Shown here: piece by piece, positions 27,687-36,795 of the stretch
Numbering within the stretch: the stretch's first letter is position 1
Layout of the letters: each line of letters opens with the position of its first letter
Origin: Mycolicibacterium rhodesiae
Lineage (GTDB): Bacteria > Actinomycetota > Actinomycetes > Mycobacteriales > Mycobacteriaceae
Direction: 5' to 3'
Assembly: GCF_002086695.1 (NCBI RefSeq)
Contig: NZ_MVIH01000004.1
Location: 424,127-488,126, forward strand
Length of the DNA stretch: 64,000 bases
Made by a program: the position numbers and the translations under genes
The notes under the pieces: generated by a model
What the model was told of the DNA's origin: nothing
What the model saw: the letters and a program-made list of their open reading frames with translations, nothing else
Databases searched by the model: none

Positions 27687-28607
27687 GTGCGCAGTACTGC
27701 GATCCGCGCGGTGATGGGTTTGTCGGCGTTGGCGCTGGCGGCCGGTCTCACCGCATGCGGCGGTGACAAGTCCCCGGGCGGCGCCCCGGCCGCACAGACG
27801 CCCACCGTGGTGGCGTCCACCGACGTCTGGGGCAGCGTCGCGCAGGCGGTCGCAGGTGACCACGCCAAGGTCACCTCGATCATCAACAGCGCCTCGGCTG
27901 ACCCGCATTCGTTCGAGGCCAGCCCCTCGAATGCGGCCGACATCGCCGACGCGTCGCTGGTGGTCTACAACGGCGGCGGCTACGACCACTGGGTCGACGA
28001 CGTCCTGGCCAGCCACAAGTCGGTGGCGTCGGTCAACGCCTACTCGCTGCTGAAACCGCCGCCCGGCGAACCCGAGCCGGCCAACGAGCACGTCTTCTAC
28101 GACCTGGCCACCGCGCGGGCCGTCGCGAGCTCGATCGCCGACAAGCTCGCGCAGGACGATCCGCAGCACGCCGCCGACTACAAGTCCAACGCCGAGACCT
28201 TCAACCGCAAGGCCGATGCGATCGCGCAGACCGAGAACGCCATCCGCACCACTCACCCGGGCGCCGCGGTGGTCGCGACCGAACCCGTTGCGCACTATCT
28301 GCTGGTGGCCGCCGGTCTGACCGACAAGACCCCGGCCGGATTCGCCAGCGCCGTAGAGCAGGACACCGACCCCGCCCCGGTCGACGTCGCGGCCATGCTG
28401 GACCTCATCAAGTCCCGCCAGATCGCCGCCGTGGTGTTCAACGAACAGACCATCACCGAGGTCACCAAACAGGTCCAGGCGGCCGCTCAGAGCGCCGGTG
28501 TGCCCGTCGTCAGCGTCACCGAGACGCTGCCCGACGGCAAGGACTACCTGACCTGGCAGCGCGATACCGCCGACCGGTTGACCGCCGCCTTGCAGCAGAA
28601 CCGATAA
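27687..28607 (+). CDS. Metal ABC transporter substrate-binding lipoprotein (ZnuA/AztC-like)
   Basis: A 306-residue exported lipoprotein of the cluster A-I metal-binding family. The lipobox LTAC gives the acylated C24. Candidate metal ligands include histidines in DPHSFE, NEHVFYD and EPVAHYLL, and glutamate in FNEQT near the C-terminus. The GTG at 27687 has GAGGAG six bases upstream, which an earlier GTG at 27681 lacks. With the following ATPase and permease genes it forms a zinc (or manganese) importer; zinc is favoured by the Zur-like box. M. tuberculosis has lppH here instead. Confidence 0.85.
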   Translation: MRSTAIRAVMGLSALALAAGLTACGGDKSPGGAPAAQTPTVVASTDVWGSVAQAVAGDHAKVTSIINSASADPHSFEASPSNAADIADASLVVYNGGGYDHWVDDVLASHKSVASVNAYSLLKPPPGEPEPANEHVFYDLATARAVASSIADKLAQDDPQHAADYKSNAETFNRKADAIAQTENAIRTTHPGAAVVATEPVAHYLLVAAGLTDKTPAGFASAVEQDTDPAPVDVAAMLDLIKSRQIAAVVFNEQTITEVTKQVQAAAQSAGVPVVSVTETLPDGKDYLTWQRDTADRLTAALQQNR

Positions 28608-28616
28608 TCACTGCTT

Positions 28617-29429
28617 GTGAGTACCGAGGTCGTCTGCTTGTCCGGTGCTCGGCTGGCTTTCGGGGACCGGGTGCTGTGGGACCACCTCGATTTGAAGGTC
28701 GCCCCCGGTGAGTTCATCGCAATCCTCGGCCCCAACGGCACCGGGAAGACGTCCCTGTTCAAGGTGCTGCTGGGCCAGCTGGACCTCAGCGCGGGTTCGG
28801 CCACCATCGAGGGCAGGCCGATCGAGGCGGGCAGCGAGCGGATCGGGTACGTGCCTCAGCACCGCTCGGTCGACCGGGGACTGAGCCTGCGCGGCCGCGA
28901 CCTGGTCCGCCTCGGGGTGGACGGCCACCATTGGGGCATCGGGCCGCTGTCGCCGAAGGAGCGCCAGCACCGGAACTCCGTCGTCGAGCGGGCCCTGGCG
29001 GAGGTCCAGGCGCTGAAGTTGGCCAAGGTTCCGGTCGGGGTGATGTCCGGCGGCGAACTGCAGCGGGTGCGCATCGCGCAGGCATTGGCCAGCGATCCGG
29101 TGCTGCTGCTCTGCGACGAGCCCCTGCTCAACCTGGATCCGGCCAGCGCCCGGCTGGTCGCTGCGCTCATCGACCGGCGCCGCAGATCCGGTACCGCGGT
29201 GATGTTCGTGACGCACGAGATCAACCCGGTGGTCCCCTACGTGGACCGGGTGCTCTATCTGGTCAACGGCCGGTTCCGGATCGGCACGGTCGCCGAGGTG
29301 ATGACCTCGGAGACGCTCTCCGAGCTGTATCAGGCCGACATCCAGGTGGTGCAGGTCGGCGACCGCTACGTGGTGGTCGGCGAGCACCTCGATCACTCCG
29401 GCCACACCCACGGACACACCCATGAATGA
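28617..29429 (+). CDS. Metal ABC transporter ATP-binding protein with His-rich tail
   Basis: A 270-residue ABC ATPase. Walker A is GPNGTGKTS, the Q-loop is GYVPQH, the signature MSGGELQR, Walker B LLLCDEPLLNLD and the H-loop VTHE. The C-terminus ends in HLDHSGHTHGHTHE, with five histidines, a plausible metal-sensing or storage tail. It starts nine bases after the binding-protein stop and overlaps the permease gene by eight bases. It powers import of the metal delivered by the lipoprotein. Confidence 0.88.
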   Translation: MSTEVVCLSGARLAFGDRVLWDHLDLKVAPGEFIAILGPNGTGKTSLFKVLLGQLDLSAGSATIEGRPIEAGSERIGYVPQHRSVDRGLSLRGRDLVRLGVDGHHWGIGPLSPKERQHRNSVVERALAEVQALKLAKVPVGVMSGGELQRVRIAQALASDPVLLLCDEPLLNLDPASARLVAALIDRRRRSGTAVMFVTHEINPVVPYVDRVLYLVNGRFRIGTVAEVMTSETLSELYQADIQVVQVGDRYVVVGEHLDHSGHTHGHTHE

Positions 29430-30288
29430 TCGCTTCGCACATCTGCTGGATCATCTGTTCGCCTTCGACATCACCGCCGACCTGCTGGGCCGCGGCTTCG
29501 TCCAGCAGGCCCTGATCGCCGCCGCGCTGCTGGCGTTGGTGGCCGGGCTGATCGGGCCGTTCATCGTGATGCGCCAGATGTCGTTCGCCGTGCACGGGTC
29601 CAGCGAGTTGTCGCTGACCGGCGCGGCGTTCGCATTGCTGGTCGGGTTCAACGTCGGGTTGGGAGCGCTGGTGGGCAGTGCGCTGGCCGCGGTGCTGTTC
29701 GGCATCCTCGGGCAGCGGGCCCGCGAGCGTGATTCGGCGATCGGCGTGGTGCTGGCCTTCGGGCTCGGCCTGGCGGTGTTGTTCATCCACCTGTATCCGG
29801 GCCGGGCAGGCACCAGCTTCGCGCTGCTGACCGGTCAGATCGTCGGCGTCGGTTACTCAGGTTTGACGCTGCTGATCGCGGTGACGGTGTTGGTGGTCGG
29901 CGTGCTGGCCTTCAGTTACCGCCCCTTGCTGTTCGCCACGGCCGACCCCGAAGTGGCTGCGGCGCGCGGTGTTCCGGTCCGCGTGCTGGGCATCGTGTTC
30001 GCCGCACTGGTAGGTGTGGTCGCCGCCCAGGGCGTGCAGATCGTCGGAGCGCTGCTGGTGATGTCACTGCTCATCACGCCGGCGGCCGCCGCGGCCCGGG
30101 TGTTCAGTTCACCGGTAGTGGTGATCGCGGCGTCGGTGATCTTCGCCGAATTGTCCGCAGTGGTCGGCATCGTGCTGTCGCTGGCGCCCGGAGTTCCGGT
30201 GTCGGTGTTCGTCACGACGATCTCGTTCGTGATCTATCTGGTGTGTTGGGCCGTCAGCCGACGCCGGGTGGATCCCGCCGCAGCGTGA
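29422..30288 (+). CDS. Metal ABC transporter permease (ZnuB-like)
   Basis: A 288-residue permease of the ABC-3 family with about eight membrane segments. RQMSFAVHGSSELSLTGAAFALL and ARGVPVRVLGIVFAALVGVVAAQ (quoted in part) are typical of zinc/manganese permeases. It overlaps the ATPase gene by eight bases, so the three genes are co-translated. It would form the membrane channel of the importer. Confidence 0.87.
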   Translation: MNDRFAHLLDHLFAFDITADLLGRGFVQQALIAAALLALVAGLIGPFIVMRQMSFAVHGSSELSLTGAAFALLVGFNVGLGALVGSALAAVLFGILGQRARERDSAIGVVLAFGLGLAVLFIHLYPGRAGTSFALLTGQIVGVGYSGLTLLIAVTVLVVGVLAFSYRPLLFATADPEVAAARGVPVRVLGIVFAALVGVVAAQGVQIVGALLVMSLLITPAAAAARVFSSPVVVIAASVIFAELSAVVGIVLSLAPGVPVSVFVTTISFVIYLVCWAVSRRRVDPAAA

Positions 30289-30317
30289 CCCATCCACCGG
30301 CTGGTTAGGCTGGTCCG

Positions 30318-31076
30318 GTGACGTCGGTCGACCTGAACGCAGACCTCGGCGAAGGCTTCGGGGTGTGGGAACTCGGCGACGACGCCGCGATGCTCGACGT
30401 CGTCACGAGCGCCAACGTGGCGTGCGGCTTCCACGCGGGCAATCCGGCCGGGCTGGCCCGGACCAGCCGTGCCGCCGCCGAGCGCGGGGTGCGGATCGGC
30501 GCCCAGGTGAGCTATCTCGACCTTGCCGGATTCGGTCGCCGCTTCATCGACGTCGAACCCGCCGAACTCACCGCCGAGGTGATCTACCAGATCGGCGCCT
30601 TGCAGGCACTCGCCCGGTCCGCAGGCACGGACGTCGGCTACGTCAAACCCCATGGCGCGCTGTACAACACGATCGTCACCCATCGAGAGCAGGCCCGGGC
30701 GGTCGCCGAGGCGGTGCACGCCGTCGACCCCGGGCTGCCGGTGCTGAGCCTTGCGGGTTCGGTGTTCTTCGAAGAAGCCGAACGACTCGGCCTACGCACC
30801 GTCGCCGAGGCGTTCGCCGACCGCGCGTACCGCCCCGACGGCGCGCTGGTTTCCCGCCGGGAGGACGGCGCGGTCCTGCACGATCCGGAGCAGATCGCCG
30901 AGCGAGTATCGCGGATGGTGCACAGCGGCCAGGTATCCGCCGTCGACGGATCGACGATCGATATACGAGTGGAATCGATTTGCGTCCATGGTGATTCGCC
31001 CGGTGCGGTGCAGATCGCGACCGCGGTCCGCGATCGCCTGCTGCGCGACGGGGTCGACGTGGCGGCGTTCATCTGA
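30318..31076 (+). CDS. pxpA: LamB/YcsF family 5-oxoprolinase subunit A (PxpA)
   Basis: A 252-residue LamB/YcsF protein. The N-terminus has [11 protein letters not shown] and NVACGFHAG, and the central motif is VKPHGALYN. PxpA opens the ring of 5-oxoproline in a complex with PxpB and PxpC. The partners are not next to it here, so either they are encoded elsewhere or the protein works differently. It shares one base with the next gene's ATG, suggesting a joint transcript with the MBL-fold hydrolase. Confidence 0.85.
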   Translation: MTSVDLNADLGEGFGVWELGDDAAMLDVVTSANVACGFHAGNPAGLARTSRAAAERGVRIGAQVSYLDLAGFGRRFIDVEPAELTAEVIYQIGALQALARSAGTDVGYVKPHGALYNTIVTHREQARAVAEAVHAVDPGLPVLSLAGSVFFEEAERLGLRTVAEAFADRAYRPDGALVSRREDGAVLHDPEQIAERVSRMVHSGQVSAVDGSTIDIRVESICVHGDSPGAVQIATAVRDRLLRDGVDVAAFI

Positions 31077-31996
31077 TGCGGCTCAAACTCGGCAGGCCCG
31101 ACATCGGCCGGTACCGCGACCGCTTCGACGTCCCCGAGGCCGACCCGGACACCGCGTTGTCGGTGACCTGGCTGGGGGTGTCGACGCTCCTGGTCGACGA
31201 CGGCACCTCGTCGCTGTTGACCGACGGCTTCTTCTCTCGACCGCCGATGCGGGATGTCGGGCTGCGGCGGTTGGCGCCATCGGCATCGCGAATCGACTAC
31301 TGCCTGAACCGGGCCAACATCAATCGACTGGCCGCGGTGCTGCCCGTGCACACCCATTACGATCACGCGATGGACTCAGCGCTGGTCGCGGCCCGCACCG
31401 GCGCCCGGCTGATCGGCGGCGAGTCGGCGGCGAATATCGCTCGGGGATACCGGCTTTCGGACGATCAGATCGTCGTCGCCGAATCCGGAGAAGAGCTGGC
31501 GCTCGGCCCGTTCGCCGTCACACTCATCGAGTCGCACCACTGCCCGCCGGACCGCTTCCCCGGCACGATCACCGAACCGGTCGTGCCGCCGGTGAAAGCT
31601 TCGGCGTTCCGCTGCGGCGAGGCGTGGTCCACCCTGATCCACCACGCGCCCAGCGATCGGCGGCTGCTCATCCAAGGCAGCGCCGGCTTCCTGCCCGGCG
31701 CCCTCGACGGCCGTCGCGCCGACATTGTCTACCTGGGTGTCGGCCAGCTCGGCGTGCAACCCCGGACCTACATCGAGCAGTACTGGGAGCAGACGGTCAG
31801 GGCGGTCGGGGCGCACCGCGTCGTGCTGATCCATTGGGACGACTTCTTCCGACCGCTCACCGAGCCGCTGATTGCGTTGCCGTATGCCGGCGACGACCTG
31901 AACGTGACGATGCGGGTGCTGTCGGGCCTGGCCGAGCGGGACGGCGTCGCGCTGCATCTGCCGACCGTGTGGCAACGCGAAGACCCGTGGGCCTGA
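31076..31996 (+). CDS. Metallo-beta-lactamase-fold hydrolase
   Basis: A 306-residue MBL-fold protein with the metal motif HTHYDH (H92, H94, D96, H97) and further candidate ligands in ESHHCP and near VLIHWDD. It resembles UlaG/N-acylphosphatidylethanolamine phospholipase D-like hydrolases. The M. tuberculosis equivalent by position is Rv3577. It begins at the pxpA stop and is followed by the ArsB-type transporter after seven bases. The substrate is unknown. Confidence 0.8.
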   Translation: MRLKLGRPDIGRYRDRFDVPEADPDTALSVTWLGVSTLLVDDGTSSLLTDGFFSRPPMRDVGLRRLAPSASRIDYCLNRANINRLAAVLPVHTHYDHAMDSALVAARTGARLIGGESAANIARGYRLSDDQIVVAESGEELALGPFAVTLIESHHCPPDRFPGTITEPVVPPVKASAFRCGEAWSTLIHHAPSDRRLLIQGSAGFLPGALDGRRADIVYLGVGQLGVQPRTYIEQYWEQTVRAVGAHRVVLIHWDDFFRPLTEPLIALPYAGDDLNVTMRVLSGLAERDGVALHLPTVWQREDPWA

Positions 31997-32003
31997 TCGC
32001 CCC

Positions 32004-33242
<1,239 letters not shown>

Positions 33243-33266
33243 ACTGCCGGCGGCCCGGCAGGACAG

Positions 33267-35246
33267 TCAAGCAGCTGGGCCGTTGTGCTGCACTCGGTGT
33301 CGTGCGCTGTGCGCCTGTTCTCCCCGCGCGGCGGCAGGTGCGCTTCGCGATGGACGCATGGTGGCTGTGGCTTTGCGAGGTGTAGAGGCCGACGAGATCC
33401 TCGTGGCCGTAGGCGTTGTCGAGGTGACACGCGGCTGCGCGGCCTTGGTGCGCTGAGCGTATGTCAGACCGAACGCGATGTCGTCGCGGGCGTTGAGCAC
33501 CCCCGCGGTGATACTGGTTGCCGGGTCGAAAAGGGCTTGCCGTGCCACAGATGTGACACCGCTTATGCCGTGCTCGATGGCTTGCACGACGCCGAAGGGC
33601 TGGCCCGAACGGGCGGCGGATGTCGCTTCGTCGACTGCGGCGCTGACAACCTTGATCGTGCGGGCGACCGCGAGCTGGGTCGGCAATGCGATCTCATTCA
33701 TCGCGGCAGGAAGCACTTTGGCAAGCCCGATGGCGCTTTGCACCGGATCGCTGAGGATCATCATCGTCTGACTCACCAACGCCGGGATGCTCTCCGGCCC
33801 AAGCCTGCTCAACAGCGAGGGCGTGCGCTGCGAGCCGAAGATCTGATCGAAGGTGCTGCTTCCCAGCTGAGCCTTCAGATCGTCGACCGCCAGATTGAGG
33901 GTGACCCAGGTGCTGTTCTTGCTCGCCGACAGCATGTATCCAACTTCGGCAGACCGCAACGAAACCTGTTGGGCCCGCTGTTGGGGGGTGACCATCCCCG
34001 TGCCTGCAGGCAGGTAGTCGCGCACATCGGCCACGTCGACAACCTGAGTCGTGGGCGTGCCAGTCGGCAAGGCACCCGGGTAGTTCTGCCAACGCAGAAC
34101 GATGCTGCCCTGGTCGTAGCCCGATGAGTCGAGCCAGTTGGGCACGCCGGGGTCAGTCGGACTGATCACATACCGCGTGCAGCCGTCCGCGTCAGGAATG
34201 ACCTGAGCATTCGAGAGGCTGATCTGATGCGACTGCCACGGCAGCGTCTGCGTGAATACGTCGGTGAGCTCGGCACCGGTATAGGCCGCCTCGATGGTCG
34301 GAACGGTGAGGATGAGGGCCTGCCCCGGTTGAAGTTTGTACGTGCCCCATACCGAAGCCTGTGCGGTCAACCCTGTTACCGCCCCGGGTGATTCGCGAAT
34401 CGGCGTGGTGGTGTTGGATGGAAGATAGAACACCTGGCCGACCACCTGTTGCCCGTGTCCACTGTCTTGCGGGAGGCTGGCGGCGATCGTGTCGAGGATC
34501 GCTTTGGTTTCGGTGGCGGTCAATGCCGGCGGTATCACGTGCGGCGTCGAAGGAACATCGACGCGCTTGATGGTGACCGAACCCGGCGTCGCACTCCAAT
34601 TCGACAAGGTGTCGCGGACGATGACCGCGTTGGCGCCGTTGGCTATAGGGAGCCAGTTGCCCGACTGCGGGGTCGCACTGATGGTGACCGTGTAGGTGCC
34701 GTCGGGGTTGATCTGCAGTTGGTTGATGTTGAGGTTCGCCACCGTCGCGGGCAACGAGTTCGCTGCCGAGAGTCCGGCCTGCAGTGAGATATTCAAATCA
34801 GTTCCGTCACCCGCCCTCCCGGTGATCACGTAGGTGCCATTGGGATCGAGCATGGTGTAGCCGTACACGTTGTCTGGATTGATCTGCAGCGGCCGAGTGC
34901 GTGGCTCACTACCCGCGGTGTTCAGCATGTCGCCGATTCGCAACAGGTACGGCTTGTTCAAGTCGCGTGCGGCCAACAAGAGTTGCAACTCGGAGTAGGC
35001 GACGTTCTGCACGTAGCCGGGCAGCAGACTTCGATCCGTGGCGGTCACGTACGGCAGTGCGCCGGCAGCGCCGATCGCCTGTGCTTGGGCCACCACAACA
35101 TTGTTGACGCTCGGTTGCAGGTCTGCGGCTTCCGCCGACGCTGACGGTGCTGCGGTCACTGCGGCGACGACGCCGCTGAGAACGGTTGCGGCGACAGCCG
35201 TGGTCCGCGACGAAACCTTGTTCTTGTGAATGGTTTTGGTGAACAT
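33267..35246 (-). CDS. Secreted DUF1254/DUF1214 protein
   Basis: A 659-residue protein with a Sec signal peptide (positive start, hydrophobic run, cleavage near AAPSASA). Residues about 85-165 resemble DUF1254 (NKPYLLRIGDML, NPDNVYGYTMLDPNGTYVITG). Residues about 300-455 resemble DUF1214 (VWGTYKLQPGQALILTVPT, then RYVISPTDPGVPNWLD). The last 60 residues are Ser/Thr/Arg-rich and basic. GGAGAGG precedes the ATG. DUF1254 proteins have no settled biochemistry. The gene diverges from a TetR gene whose operator also controls the P450 operon, so it is probably part of the same regulon. Confidence 0.8.
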   Translation of the reverse strand: MFTKTIHKNKVSSRTTAVAATVLSGVVAAVTAAPSASAEAADLQPSVNNVVVAQAQAIGAAGALPYVTATDRSLLPGYVQNVAYSELQLLLAARDLNKPYLLRIGDMLNTAGSEPRTRPLQINPDNVYGYTMLDPNGTYVITGRAGDGTDLNISLQAGLSAANSLPATVANLNINQLQINPDGTYTVTISATPQSGNWLPIANGANAVIVRDTLSNWSATPGSVTIKRVDVPSTPHVIPPALTATETKAILDTIAASLPQDSGHGQQVVGQVFYLPSNTTTPIRESPGAVTGLTAQASVWGTYKLQPGQALILTVPTIEAAYTGAELTDVFTQTLPWQSHQISLSNAQVIPDADGCTRYVISPTDPGVPNWLDSSGYDQGSIVLRWQNYPGALPTGTPTTQVVDVADVRDYLPAGTGMVTPQQRAQQVSLRSAEVGYMLSASKNSTWVTLNLAVDDLKAQLGSSTFDQIFGSQRTPSLLSRLGPESIPALVSQTMMILSDPVQSAIGLAKVLPAAMNEIALPTQLAVARTIKVVSAAVDEATSAARSGQPFGVVQAIEHGISGVTSVARQALFDPATSITAGVLNARDDIAFGLTYAQRTKAAQPRVTSTTPTATRISSASTPRKATATMRPSRSAPAAARGEQAHSARHRVQHNGPAA

Positions 35247-35341
35247 GACCTCTCCGTTGAGCTCGGTACCAAACCGGCCGCCGGATCCGCGGACCGCGTT
35301 GGGGCTAGCCCCGGGGCCGACGGTATCCCTATTGCAGATAT

Positions 35342-35366
35342 TTTTGCAATACATTTCGCATAATTG
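35342..35366. promoter_or_regulatory. TetR operator copy 1 (TTTTGCAA-N7-CGCATAATT)
   Basis: TTTTGCAA at 35342-35349 is followed seven bases later by CGCATAATT (35357-35365). The halves are related by a dyad (TTTTGCAA / TTATGCGAA). The same bipartite sequence, with identical spacing but inverted, lies at 36215-36238. It falls between the -35-like TTGCAA and -10-like TATAGG of the TetR gene, so binding would repress it, and it also faces the divergent DUF1254 gene. A further flanking half-site ATTGCA is at 35331. Confidence 0.75.
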
Positions 35367-35373
35367 CTATAGG
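35344..35373 (+). promoter_or_regulatory. Candidate promoter of the TetR gene
   Basis: TTGCAA (35344-35349), an 18-base spacer and TATAGG (35368-35373), preceded by an extended -10 TG, suggest initiation near 35380. That leaves almost no leader before the ATG at 35382. The operator copy lies in the spacer. The promoter elements are read by eye. Confidence 0.45.
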
Positions 35374-35381
35374 GTGTGTCT

Positions 35382-36044
35382 ATGACGACTACCAAGGCGC
35401 GCCGAGGGCGGACGCCATCCGTGACTCCAGACAAGCTCACCGACGCCGTGCGCCGGGTCAGCGCGAACGAAGGCCTTTCAATGGCCGCTGTCGCGGACGA
35501 ACTCGGAGTTGACGTCACGACGCTGTACCGACACGTCGGCGGTCTGGACGCGCTGCGACAGATCGGCGCTGAAGTGACCGCACCGACGGTCGGCGAATGG
35601 CCTTCCAGCGACGGCCTCTCATGGCGCGAGTGGCTTGAAGCCTTGGCGCATTACTATCGGGGTGCGCTGCACCGAAACCCCGATCTCGTCGAGTTCGCGC
35701 ACACCGCAATTGATCCCGATTTCGAGCGGTTTGCTCACGCCACGCGCACCCTGACCGATTTCGGGTTCGAGGCACGAGCCGCTGGATTCGCACACGGCTT
35801 TCTCATCAACACCGTGGTCGGGTACGTCGCTGGGGAGCTACGCGAGGCCGAACTCATCGCGCGAGGAGAGTCGTCACTGTCACGCTATGTCCGCGCGCTC
35901 GAAGGTGACCGCGACAGCGACAGGATCACCACCCTGCGCCAGCTCGACCTCACCCCGTCCGACTTCGATCCAGACAGTGCCTTCGAGCGATTCCTGCGCT
36001 ACGCCATCGACGGCATCGGAGCCCAACCAGGAGTGCCAGCATGA
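35382..36044 (+). CDS. TetR-family repressor of the P450/ERG2-like locus
   Basis: A 220-residue TetR/AcrR regulator. The helix-turn-helix covers about residues 20-50 (GLSMAAVADELGVDVTTLYR), followed by a TetR_C-type helical domain. The ATG at 35382 is preferred over the GTG at 35376. It diverges from the DUF1254 gene and precedes a tiny membrane peptide gene whose ATG overlaps its TGA. Two matching operators flank the gene, so it probably represses itself, the DUF1254 gene and the EXPERA-P450-ERG2 operon. The ligand is unknown; a sterol or sterol-CoA is an attractive guess. Confidence 0.85.
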   Translation: MTTTKARRGRTPSVTPDKLTDAVRRVSANEGLSMAAVADELGVDVTTLYRHVGGLDALRQIGAEVTAPTVGEWPSSDGLSWREWLEALAHYYRGALHRNPDLVEFAHTAIDPDFERFAHATRTLTDFGFEARAAGFAHGFLINTVVGYVAGELREAELIARGESSLSRYVRALEGDRDSDRITTLRQLDLTPSDFDPDSAFERFLRYAIDGIGAQPGVPA

Positions 36045-36124
36045 TGAAGACGATCGCTTTGATATCTGCACCGACCGTGATCTACATCGTGGCCGTGGCG
36101 CTTGCCATGGCCGTGTTCAGGTAG
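36041..36124 (+). CDS. 27-residue single-span membrane peptide
   Basis: A very short reading frame begins MMKTIALISAPTVIYIVAVA and ends LAMAVFR, one hydrophobic helix. AGGAG lies nine bases before the ATG, which overlaps the TetR stop codon (ATGA), so translation would be coupled to the regulator. A strong hairpin follows 19 bases after the stop. The good ribosome site and clean hydrophobic content support a real product, but no homologue is recognised. Confidence 0.55.
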   Translation: MMKTIALISAPTVIYIVAVALAMAVFR

Positions 36125-36143
36125 CCCAGCCCGCATGCGCACT

Positions 36144-36177
36144 TGCCCTGCAGCGAACAACCTTGCGCTGCAGGGCA
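36144..36177 (+). terminator. 12-bp perfect stem hairpin after the TetR unit
   Basis: TGCCCTGCAGCG and CGCTGCAGGGCA form a perfect 12-bp stem with a 10-base loop. There is no U tract, as is usual for many mycobacterial terminators. It separates the TetR/peptide transcript from the operator and promoter of the next operon. Confidence 0.5.
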
Positions 36178-36214
36178 CTAACGCGTGTTCACCGGCCCAC
36201 CGAAAGCGCCAGAT

Positions 36215-36238
36215 AATTATGCGATGCTATTTGCAAAA
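36215..36238. promoter_or_regulatory. TetR operator copy 2 (inverted)
   Basis: Read on the minus strand this is TTTTGCAA-N7-CGCATAATT, identical in both halves and spacing to the copy at 35342. It overlaps the -35-like TTGCAA of the downstream operon, so repressor binding should block that promoter. Confidence 0.75.
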
Positions 36239-36260
36239 TGACTCGCACAAGGTCTATGCT
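36231..36260 (+). promoter_or_regulatory. Candidate promoter of the EXPERA-P450-ERG2 operon
   Basis: TTGCAA (36231-36236), an 18-base spacer and TATGCT (36255-36260) predict initiation at about 36267-36268, exactly at the ATG 36268. This would make the first gene leaderless, a common mycobacterial arrangement. The elements are inferred by eye. Confidence 0.45.
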
Positions 36261-36267
36261 CGTGAAC

Positions 36268-36795
36268 ATGACGCAGTCGAGTCGCGGCTTGAGATCCCTG
36301 TCGGCGCTTGACCAGTTCATCGTCGGTTGCCTGATTCTGCTTCTGCTGGTTTTCGGCTTGGAGCTGATGTTGCTCGTACCGTGCGGTGGCTGGCACAACC
36401 TGCCGACGTGCACCGCCTCGGTCAAGACGAATGGCGCGTGGACCGACTACTTCGCCATCGACCCATTCTGGTCGTCTATGCCGGATTGGTATGTCGTGGT
36501 GATGAACTTCCAGGATTTTCTGTTCAATCCGTTCTGGGGCTTGTCGCTGGTGATGTACCTGATGCACCGGCAGGACACCCCGTGGTTCCGCACCGCGACC
36601 ATCATCGTGTCCTCGATGATCATCACCACCAGCGCCGTCGTGTTCCTCACCCAAGCGGCGCACCCCGGCATCACGGGCAATCAACTGGGTCTATTACTGG
36701 TCATCAACGCGGGGTGGGCGCTTCTGCCCGCCCTGTTCATCTTCCGCATGCATTCAGCGGGCAGGGCAGGAGGCTCACGTGTCGACACTCACTGA
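36268..36795 (+). CDS. EXPERA (EBP-like) four-helix membrane protein
   Basis: A 175-residue protein with four membrane helices (about 16-38, 74-97, 108-130, 140-160). The layout and several motifs follow the EXPERA domain of EBP and TMEM97: an acidic residue in helix 1 (E32), Y61-x3-D65 before helix 2, NPFWGL in helix 2 where EBP has GPLSLW, and a final NAGWALLPALFI against NALWLVLPGVLV. EBP converts delta-8 to delta-7 sterols in eukaryotes, but its catalytic His is not obvious here. The gene overlaps the P450 start by 17 bases. Upstream in-frame ATGs at 36238 and 36256 are less likely because they fall in the operator and -10 region. Confidence 0.65.
   Translation: MTQSSRGLRSLSALDQFIVGCLILLLLVFGLELMLLVPCGGWHNLPTCTASVKTNGAWTDYFAIDPFWSSMPDWYVVVMNFQDFLFNPFWGLSLVMYLMHRQDTPWFRTATIIVSSMIITTSAVVFLTQAAHPGITGNQLGLLLVINAGWALLPALFIFRMHSAGRAGGSRVDTH

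Noticed and set aside
36238..36267. Upstream ATGs (36238, 36256) as start of the EXPERA-like gene
   Set aside because: 36238 lies in the operator and 36256 in the -10 element; 36268 fits the predicted transcript start and the beginning of the helical domain.
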